Shown here: in pieces, positions 45,186 to 51,144 of the stretch | Layout of the letters: every line of letters starts with the position of its first letter | Position numbering within the stretch: the stretch's first letter is position 1 | NCBI GenBank assembly: GCA_017552455.1 | Contig: JAFZPX010000024.1 | Span: 1-51,144, forward strand | Direction of reading: 5' to 3' | Source: Clostridiales bacterium | GTDB taxonomy: Bacteria; Bacillota; Clostridia; Saccharofermentanales; Saccharofermentanaceae | DNA length: 51,144 nucleotides | Notes under the pieces: generated by a model | What the model was told of the DNA's origin: nothing | The model's input: the letters and a program-made list of their open reading frames with translations, nothing else | The model's database searches: none | Position numbers and translations under genes: made by a program

Positions 45186-46402
45186 AACAGTGCCTCCGGG
45201 ATCTTTATGATATCGACTTCATCGTCGCTTCTTACTTCCGAACCCACCGGAATATCTATATAACAATTCGCGCCGATAAAACTTGAAAGTATCGACGACA
45301 TCTGATTCTTATTAAGTATCTCTACCTTGCCGGAATTTACATATGCCCTTACAAGTCTTCTTACATTAGCCGGCTTATTAAATTCAGACACCAGCACAGC
45401 GCGCTCCTTCACGGGAACAAAAGCACCGCATCCCGTCTTAGCCGCTATGATATTTCCCATATAAAGATCAAAGTTCGCGACTGCCGCATACGGGTTTCCC
45501 GACAGGCACAGCAGAGCCTTACCGTTAAGCACAGCGCCTATCGTAGGCGACCCGGGCTTAACATTAACCCCTGCGAAAACTTTCTTCGCACCGATAGCAT
45601 CGAGCACCTGCGGAAGAAGGTCTTTCTTACCTACAGACACACCGCCGGTAGTAATGATGATATCCGAGGTCTCTTCTGCTTTTTGTATAGCGTTTTGAAT
45701 CTCTTTCTCATCATCCGGAACAGAACTGAAGCACACTTCAAATGCGGGCTTATTAAGAGCAGAAGAAAGTGTATACGCGATACTGTTATAGATCTGCGCT
45801 TCACCTAATTCCTGACCGACATCAACAATCTCGGAACCTGTCGAGATTACGGCAACGCGAAGCTTTCTTATCACGCTTACTTCCGGTACACCGAGACTTG
45901 CAAGAATACCGATCTCAGATCTTCCTAACAGTGTCCCTTTCTTAAGCACGAGCGTACCTTCAGTAATATCCTCGCCCACCCTGCAGTAGTTGACGTACGC
46001 ATTCTGAGGCTTGCTGATACTAACTACTTCTTCCCCGTAATCCGTGTCTTCCTGCTTAACGACAGTGTCGAAGCCTGAAGGCACGATTGCACCCGTCATG
46101 ATGCGCACGGCACAGCCCGCGAGCGAAGGCTTTTCGAGTACAGAGGAAGGGATCCTATCGCCAGCATAGATAGAAGCGATAACCTCAAGCTTAACGGGCT
46201 TTTCAGAGGACGCGTCAGCCAAGTCTTCCGAACGGACAGCATAGCCGTCCATAGCAGACTTCGGAAAAGACGGGACGGATATCCCGGCGGTTATATCCCC
46301 GCCGAGTATCCTTCCCGTTGCATTTATAAGTGAACAGATCTCACTCGAACATACCGGTGTGATCTCTTTTACAAATGCGCTTACGGCCTCTTCTATCTGC
46401 AT
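45182..46402 (-). CDS. moeA: Molybdopterin molybdotransferase MoeA
   Basis: MoeA inserts molybdate into adenylated molybdopterin. The 406-residue protein has the PSFPKSAMDGYAVRSEDL motif, MTGAIVPSGFDTVVKQED, TGSEIVDVGQ, ITTGGVSVGKKD and LCLSGNPYAA, with a C-terminal MoeA domain IV. Length is normal. Its start overlaps the formate dehydrogenase stop by one base. Confidence 0.96.
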   Translation of the reverse strand: MQIEEAVSAFVKEITPVCSSEICSLINATGRILGGDITAGISVPSFPKSAMDGYAVRSEDLADASSEKPVKLEVIASIYAGDRIPSSVLEKPSLAGCAVRIMTGAIVPSGFDTVVKQEDTDYGEEVVSISKPQNAYVNYCRVGEDITEGTLVLKKGTLLGRSEIGILASLGVPEVSVIRKLRVAVISTGSEIVDVGQELGEAQIYNSIAYTLSSALNKPAFEVCFSSVPDDEKEIQNAIQKAEETSDIIITTGGVSVGKKDLLPQVLDAIGAKKVFAGVNVKPGSPTIGAVLNGKALLCLSGNPYAAVANFDLYMGNIIAAKTGCGAFVPVKERAVLVSEFNKPANVRRLVRAYVNSGKVEILNKNQMSSILSSFIGANCYIDIPVGSEVRSDDEVDIIKIPEALL

Positions 46403-49104
46403 CAGCCAATCCTGCTTATGTTAACCGCACAGACCTTGTACTCAGGTATACGCGCGAAATCATCGAGTGCAGCATTCGTCAGCACATTAGCAGGCGAATC
46501 AGGGAAATGGAAAGGCATCCATGTCTCGCCCTGTGACACCTTGCGACCTACTCTTGCAGTCGCTGTGATCTTGCCGCGGCGGCTCTCTACGTTTATCTTC
46601 TCGCCATTCTCGATGCCAAGTCTCTCAGCATCCTTAAAGTTAATCTCGATGAAGCCCTCACCTGCAATCTCCATAAGGCCCGCAGACCTTGAAGTCATGG
46701 CAGCTGCATTGTACTGATAAAGGATACGTCCAGTCGTTAAGATGAATGGATACTCCTCATCAGGGAGCTCATTTGAAGGCTTGAACTGCGCAGGATAAAG
46801 CAGAGCCTTACCGCGAACAGGGTGACCAACGTGCATGATAGGTGTACCGCATGTAGTCTTGTCCTTACAAGGCCACTGCAGACTCTCACCGTTATCAAGT
46901 CTCTCGAACGAGATACCCGCGAAGCTAGGTGTTAGCGATGCGATCTCATCCATAATCTGCGAAGCCGTCAGATGCGGCTGGGGATAACCCATGGCATTCA
47001 TGAGATCAATGATGATGTCCGTATCAAGTCTCATATCGCCGTCGAGCTTAACTGCAGTACGGATACGCTGAACGCGTCTCTCTGTATTTGTAAATGTACC
47101 TTCCTTCTCAGTGTAGCTCGTACCCGGAAGGATAACGTCTGCATACTCTGCAGTCTTCGTCATGAACAACTCCTGGATAACGAAGAAATCAAGGCTCGTC
47201 AGAGCCTTCTTGATATGCTCCGTATCAGGATCAGTTACGATCGGATCCTCACCGCAGATATAAAGGCCCTTGATGTCGCCCCTTATAGCAGCCGGGAAAA
47301 CTTCCGTAGCCTTAAGTCCGGGCTTCGGATTAAGAGATACGCCCCAAGCCTTCTCGAACTTAGCTCTAACCTCTTCGTTCTCGACCTTCTGATAACCCGG
47401 GAAATCCGTAGGCAGAGCACCCATGTCGCAGGCACCCTGAACGTTATTCTGTCCTCTAAGAGGGTTAACGCCGCAGCCGGATCTTCCGATCTTTCCTGTG
47501 ATTACAGCAAGGTTCGAAAGCGACATAACGCCTTCCGTACCTGTCGAGTGCTCAGTAACACCAAGACAGTAGATGATTGGAGCCTTATCTGCCTTCGCAT
47601 ACATGCGTGCAGCCTCGACGAGCTTATCAGGATCGATATGGCAGATCTCGCCTACCTTCTCAGGTGTGAAATCCTTAACGAGCTCCTTGAGCTGCTCGAA
47701 GCCTTCTGCATTCTCCTCGATGTACTTCTCATCAACAAGACCTTCCTTGATAATGACGTGCATCATACCGTTAGCAAATGCAACGTTAGTACCGGGGCGA
47801 AGCTTCAGGTGAATGTCTGCATATTTCGTAAGACCGATGGATCTCGGATCGACTACGATGAGTCTTGTTCCGTTCTTAACTGCCTGACGGATCTGCATAC
47901 CTACTACAGGGTGTGCTTCCTCAGGGTTGGAACCTACGAGAAGGATCGTGTCTACATCGTGTGTGATGTCGTAGATCGGGTTTGTCATGGCGCCGGAGCC
48001 GAGGGTTTTCGCAAGGCCGGCTACTGTAGCGGAGTGGCATACACGTGCGCAGTTATCGGTGTTGTTGTTGCCGAAGCACGTTCTTACCATCTTCTGCACC
48101 ATGTAGATGTCTTCGTTCGCAGATCTCGAGCAAGCAAAGCCCGCGAGAGACTCGTTGCCGTACTTCTCCTTGACCTCCATCAGACGCTTAGCTGTGTATG
48201 AGATTGCCTCATCCCATGTGGCCGGCTCGAACTTGCCTGTCTCCTTGTTCTTGATAAGAGGTGTCGTGATACGGTCGGGAGAATGTACGAAGTCGAAGCT
48301 TCCGTTTCTTCCCTTTACGCACAGCAGACCATGGTTCGAAGGTCCGTCTGCAGGCTCAACGTCAACGATCATGTTGTCCTTAACAACCAGATAGAACTGG
48401 CAGCCTGTCGCGCAGTGCGGACATGTAGTGAGAACTTTCTTCGTCTCCCAGCTTCTGTACTTGCGCTTTCTCTTAACTGTGAGTGCGCCTGTAGGACATG
48501 CCGTGGCACAGTTGCCGCAAGACTCGCAGTTAGTGGACTTCCAGTCCTCTCCGAAAGGAGCTTCGATGGTCTTGAACAGACCGCTTCTTCCCGTCTGCAA
48601 CGTGCCGTTTACAGCTGCTCTGTTACACATGCTGATACAACGCATGCAGTGGATACACTTACTCGGGTCATAAGACAGATACGGGTTGCTGTCGAGTCTC
48701 GGAAGCTTGTCCTCGATATGTCTTCTGGAGCCTTTAATCTCGGTATCTTTGATATCGTATTCGTTGCACAATTCCTGCAGCTGACACTTACCGTTACGTG
48801 CACAGTTAAGGCAGTCAACCTTATGGTTCGACAGGATAAGTTCGAGCATGTGCTTCCTGTAGGAAGTAAGCTTCTCGGACTCGGTGGTGATTACCATGTC
48901 CTCCTGAACCTTCGTCCTGCACGCAGCAAATAGATTCTTGTAACCTTCAATCTCGACCATGCAGATACGGCATGAACCGATCTCGTTGATCTGCTTTAAG
49001 TAACACAATGTGGGGATCCTGATCTTATTCGCGGAACACGCTTCAAGGATCGTGCTGTTCTCTTTTACACTTAAGGCTTTGCCGTTAACAGTAATATTTA
49101 CCAT
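46402..49104 (-). CDS. Molybdenum formate dehydrogenase, catalytic subunit (Cys type)
   Basis: The 900-residue protein oxidises formate or reduces CO2. It begins with a NuoG-like array: 2Fe-2S (Cys34, 45, 48, 62), a His-Cys3 cluster (His94, Cys98, 101, 107), and two 4Fe-4S sites (Cys150-160 and Cys193-203). The Mo domain follows, with a 4Fe-4S site at Cys228, 231, 235, 262. The active-site segment is NCARVCHSATVAGL, where Cys356 replaces the selenocysteine of many relatives. The C-terminal MGD-binding domain is complete. GGAGG precedes the ATG. It overlaps the upstream flavoprotein by seven bases. No fdhD, the sulfurtransferase usually required, is in the window. Confidence 0.92.
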   Translation of the reverse strand: MVNITVNGKALSVKENSTILEACSANKIRIPTLCYLKQINEIGSCRICMVEIEGYKNLFAACRTKVQEDMVITTESEKLTSYRKHMLELILSNHKVDCLNCARNGKCQLQELCNEYDIKDTEIKGSRRHIEDKLPRLDSNPYLSYDPSKCIHCMRCISMCNRAAVNGTLQTGRSGLFKTIEAPFGEDWKSTNCESCGNCATACPTGALTVKRKRKYRSWETKKVLTTCPHCATGCQFYLVVKDNMIVDVEPADGPSNHGLLCVKGRNGSFDFVHSPDRITTPLIKNKETGKFEPATWDEAISYTAKRLMEVKEKYGNESLAGFACSRSANEDIYMVQKMVRTCFGNNNTDNCARVCHSATVAGLAKTLGSGAMTNPIYDITHDVDTILLVGSNPEEAHPVVGMQIRQAVKNGTRLIVVDPRSIGLTKYADIHLKLRPGTNVAFANGMMHVIIKEGLVDEKYIEENAEGFEQLKELVKDFTPEKVGEICHIDPDKLVEAARMYAKADKAPIIYCLGVTEHSTGTEGVMSLSNLAVITGKIGRSGCGVNPLRGQNNVQGACDMGALPTDFPGYQKVENEEVRAKFEKAWGVSLNPKPGLKATEVFPAAIRGDIKGLYICGEDPIVTDPDTEHIKKALTSLDFFVIQELFMTKTAEYADVILPGTSYTEKEGTFTNTERRVQRIRTAVKLDGDMRLDTDIIIDLMNAMGYPQPHLTASQIMDEIASLTPSFAGISFERLDNGESLQWPCKDKTTCGTPIMHVGHPVRGKALLYPAQFKPSNELPDEEYPFILTTGRILYQYNAAAMTSRSAGLMEIAGEGFIEINFKDAERLGIENGEKINVESRRGKITATARVGRKVSQGETWMPFHFPDSPANVLTNAALDDFARIPEYKVCAVNISRIG

Positions 49105-50942
49105 GGAGCTCTGCCTCCTTCCATACAGCCGCAGCCGTAGTAGTCACATCTTAAGCATCTGCCTGATTCTCTGACGGCTTCCTCAGGAGTCATCTGCTCC
49201 TCTACATGCAGGAAATCCTTCTTACGCTCATAAGGAGCTCTCTCCTCGATCTCAGCGCGTCCGGTAGGGATGCACTTGTTAGGCATAGGTGTAGGAGCCT
49301 TAGAATCGCAGTAGAGTTTATGGTGATATCCTAAGAACTCATCGATGTTATAAGCTGCAACCTGACCTGCAGCGATCGCATTGATTGCCGTGGAAGGGCC
49401 GGTTACACAGTCGCCGCCGGAGAAGAACTTCTCCTTGCCTTCGATCATGCAGGCTGTATCTGCGAGGATCCTTCCTCTGTTAGTAGGGATGCCTGCCTTA
49501 TCAAATACTTCAACATCGCATCTCTGGCCAACACCGAGGATCAGGTAATCACACTTGAATCTGTAGGGATATTTTGTGATTGAATGCTCTGTCTTAACAA
49601 GACCCATAGAGTCATATTCTGCGACGTATTCGGGCTGGAGCCAGACAGCTGAGATATTACCGGGGGTTTCTTTGTCAGGTTCAAGATGCATGAATGACAG
49701 GAGCGTTGTAAAGGTTACTCCCTCCTGCATCGCACTCTCAATCTCAGATGCGAGAGCCGTGTAGTCATCTCTTTTACGTGTGAATACATTGACTGACTCG
49801 GCATTAAGTCTTACAGCCGTACGGGCTGCATCCATCGCGACGTTACCGCCTCCGATGAGCGCCACTCTCTTACCTGTAAGATCAGGAGCCTCGCCTCTTG
49901 CGACTGCCTGCAGGAAATCAGCTGCAGGAATTACATTAGCAGCATCAGCATTATCAACAGGCATTCTGTTTCCAAGCTGTGCGCCGAGGCCCAAATAGAT
50001 GGCATCGAACTTCTCATCAAGCTCTTCAACAGTTACATCGCGGCCAATCTTTGTACCTGTATGAACTGTGATGTCACCTGCATTCAGAATAGCCGTGATA
50101 TCCTCATCGAGTCTTGCCTTGGGAAGTCTGTATTCAGGAATACCGTATCTAAGCATTCCGCCGAGCTTATCGTGTTCATCAAAGATCTCAACAGTATGAC
50201 CCATCAGGCACAGGAAGTAAGCTGCTGTAAGGCCGGAAGGTCCGCCGCCGACTACAGCGATCTTCTTTCCGGTTGCTACATTAGGAGTAGGAGTCTTAAC
50301 CTTATCTGCCGTGACCTGATCGACAGCAAACTTCTTCAATCCTCTGATATTGATCGGATGATCGATGATAGATCTTCTGCACTTCTTCTCACAGGGGTGC
50401 TCACATACCATGGCACAAGCTGTAGGCAGAGGATTACGGTCTCTTATGATGTTGATCGCACCCTCATAATCGCCCTTATTGATGAGTGCCACATATCCGG
50501 GAACATCTACATGCGCAGGACAAAGAGTAATACAAGGAACTGTCTGGTTAACGTTCTCTACGCAGCGCTTGTTCTTGATATGGCTCTCGTACTCATCCGG
50601 GAATTCGATAAGGCTGTCGAGCACTGTATTGGCTGCAACGACACCAACGGCGCAGTCAGCAGTCTCGGAGATCATCTCACAGACCTCTTTAAGCTTATCG
50701 AGAGCCTCGATATTTGCATCGCCATCGATAATGGTCTTTAGTATCCTTTCAGCTTCTACGAGACCGTCACGACAAGGAATACACTTACCGCAAGACTGGT
50801 TCATGGACATCTGAAGGATGGTTCTGTACATAACAAGAGGACACATTCCGGGCGGATAGGATGTCATTCTGGATCTGAATTTGTTCAAGGCAATATCCAT
50901 ACGGTCGTTCATATTGCCTCTTTCAGTTAGATTTCTGGTCAT
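49098..50942 (-). CDS. NuoF-type Fe-S domain fused to GltD-like NAD(P)H oxidoreductase, formate dehydrogenase partner
   Basis: The 614-residue protein starts with the C-terminal Fe-S region of NuoF (SCGKCIPCRDG, Cys51/54/57, and Cys97), without the FMN/NADH part of NuoF. Then comes a GltD-like flavoprotein: an N-terminal cysteine region (Cys137, 141, 176, 180, 184, 188), FAD motif VGGGPSG at 231-237, and NAD(P) motif IGGGNVAMDAAR at 363-374. The C-terminus is cysteine-rich (RCLRCDYYGCGC). It probably moves electrons between NAD(P)H and formate dehydrogenase. ATG 50942 is chosen because AGGAG stands eight bases before it. It opens the operon. Confidence 0.85.
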   Translation of the reverse strand: MTRNLTERGNMNDRMDIALNKFRSRMTSYPPGMCPLVMYRTILQMSMNQSCGKCIPCRDGLVEAERILKTIIDGDANIEALDKLKEVCEMISETADCAVGVVAANTVLDSLIEFPDEYESHIKNKRCVENVNQTVPCITLCPAHVDVPGYVALINKGDYEGAINIIRDRNPLPTACAMVCEHPCEKKCRRSIIDHPINIRGLKKFAVDQVTADKVKTPTPNVATGKKIAVVGGGPSGLTAAYFLCLMGHTVEIFDEHDKLGGMLRYGIPEYRLPKARLDEDITAILNAGDITVHTGTKIGRDVTVEELDEKFDAIYLGLGAQLGNRMPVDNADAANVIPAADFLQAVARGEAPDLTGKRVALIGGGNVAMDAARTAVRLNAESVNVFTRKRDDYTALASEIESAMQEGVTFTTLLSFMHLEPDKETPGNISAVWLQPEYVAEYDSMGLVKTEHSITKYPYRFKCDYLILGVGQRCDVEVFDKAGIPTNRGRILADTACMIEGKEKFFSGGDCVTGPSTAINAIAAGQVAAYNIDEFLGYHHKLYCDSKAPTPMPNKCIPTGRAEIEERAPYERKKDFLHVEEQMTPEEAVRESGRCLRCDYYGCGCMEGGRAPW

Positions 50943-50984
50943 AAAACCTACTCCTGTCAAAGTATTTTTACTTTAGCTTTCCTT

Positions 50985-50990
50985 ATTATA
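50985..50990 (-). promoter_or_regulatory. -10 box of the formate dehydrogenase-molybdenum operon
   Basis: TATAAT on the minus strand, 42 bases before the ATG. No good -35 box is present at 16-18 bases, so control by an activator is possible. The leader is too short for a molybdenum-cofactor riboswitch. Confidence 0.45.
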
Positions 50991-50993
50991 ATA

Positions 50994-51029
50994 TTTTAAG
51001 GAGGAACTAAGTATGAACATTCCTTAAAA
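50994..51029. repeat. Inverted repeat over the formate dehydrogenase -35 region
   Basis: TTTTAAGGA (50994-51002) and TCCTTAAAA (51021-51029) form a perfect 9-base inverted repeat with an 18-base centre. It spans about -16 to -51 of the operon promoter and is a candidate operator. Confidence 0.45.
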
Positions 51030-51035
51030 AATACA

Positions 51036-51065
51036 TTGGACAATTCAATTAACGTGTTGTATCAT
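51036..51065 (+). promoter_or_regulatory. Promoter of tRNA-Gly
   Basis: TTGGAC (51036-51041) and TATCAT (51060-51065) are 18 bases apart. The start would be near 51072, about ten bases before the tRNA. Confidence 0.55.
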
Positions 51066-51082
51066 ACTTAAGCGCTTTAAAC

Positions 51083-51144
51083 GCGGGTGTAGTTCAATGG
51101 TAGAACTTCAGCCTTCCAAGCTGACCACGTGGGTTCGATTCCCA
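51083..51144 (+). tRNA. tRNA-Gly (anticodon TCC), 3' end cut by window edge
   Basis: Starts GCGGGTG, with D arm GTTC/GAAC, anticodon stem TCAGC/GCTGA around loop CTTCCAA (anticodon UCC), and the start of the T arm (GTTCGATTCC). The acceptor 3' strand lies beyond the window. Confidence 0.93.

Noticed and set aside
48030..48045. Selenocysteine in the formate dehydrogenase active site
   Set aside because: The codon at residue 356 gives Cys (NCARVCHSAT), and the frame has no internal TGA.
46972..48201. 409-codon plus-strand open frame inside the formate dehydrogenase
   Set aside because: It is antisense to a fully conserved enzyme; its long open frame follows from codon bias on the other strand.
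50943..50984. Molybdenum-cofactor riboswitch before the formate dehydrogenase operon
   Set aside because: The leader is only about 36 bases, far too short.
51013..51027. Four-codon ORF (Met-Asn-Ile-Pro) with perfect AGGAGG upstream of tRNA-Gly
   Set aside because: The ribosome site and ATG are ideal, but nothing follows except a tRNA. The AAGGA is part of an inverted repeat, which explains it better.

Overview
The window looks like chromosomal DNA of an anaerobic Gram-positive bacterium of the class Clostridia (Bacillota). The case rests on gene content: a Tad-type pilus locus with a DUF6382-FHA protein, indolepyruvate:ferredoxin oxidoreductase, a ferredoxin-like formate dehydrogenase with a large molybdenum-cofactor operon, a DUF4214/SGNH secreted protein, YhaM and RecD2. 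Codon use is uniform. I see no insertion sequence, prophage, CRISPR array or plasmid function, so this is core or stable accessory chromosome. The exact genus cannot be read from the sequence.

Layout. 1-3294 (-): metK followed by recD2, which is cut by the left edge. 3471-8398 (+): a five-gene Tad pilus/secretion operon (TadZ-like, TadA ATPase, a TadB-TadC fusion, a 57-residue Flp-like pilin, an FHA protein). 8399-17289 (-): a ten-gene operon proA-rpiB-upp-atpB-atpE-atpF-[delta/alpha fusion]-atpG-atpD-atpC. 17703-22455: small units for rRNA methylation, 8-oxoguanine repair, CorA transport, MetF and an SDR enzyme. 22605-25973 (-): iorA-iorB-yhaM. 26019-29537 (-): a GNAT enzyme, a secreted DUF4214-SGNH protein, tRNA-Leu(GAG), a PIG-V-like mannosyltransferase and tRNA-Arg(UCU). 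29608-32136: a TerB-like zinc-ribbon protein divergent from a MutS-like ATPase. 32137-35853 (-): membrane protein, lipoprotein and hybrid histidine kinase. 35919-38230: a MATE exporter divergent from an AraC regulator. 38240-50942 (-): an eleven-gene formate dehydrogenase, molybdate uptake and molybdenum-cofactor operon. 51083-end (+): tRNA-Gly(UCC), cut by the right edge.

How the genes work together. The last operon encodes molybdate uptake (ModABC), most of the pterin pathway (MoaA, MoaC, a MOSC-MogA fusion, MoeA, a MobA-MobB fusion and another molybdopterin-binding protein), and the enzyme that needs the cofactor, a Cys-type formate dehydrogenase with a NuoF/GltD-like flavoprotein partner. 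The ATP synthase operon also carries proline, pentose phosphate and pyrimidine salvage genes.

The most unusual feature is the ATP synthase. There is no free delta subunit. A piece resembling only the delta C-terminal domain is fused to the front of alpha, and the delta N-terminal domain that normally grips alpha is absent from the operon. Other notable points are several genes whose -10 box lies 6-7 bases before the ATG (probable leaderless mRNAs), three TTGTCG repeats at exact 10-base spacing between metK and the pilus operon, a tRNA-Arg with unpaired stem positions but an intact promoter and terminator, and a histidine kinase whose sensor domain matches the amino-acid-binding dCache motif.
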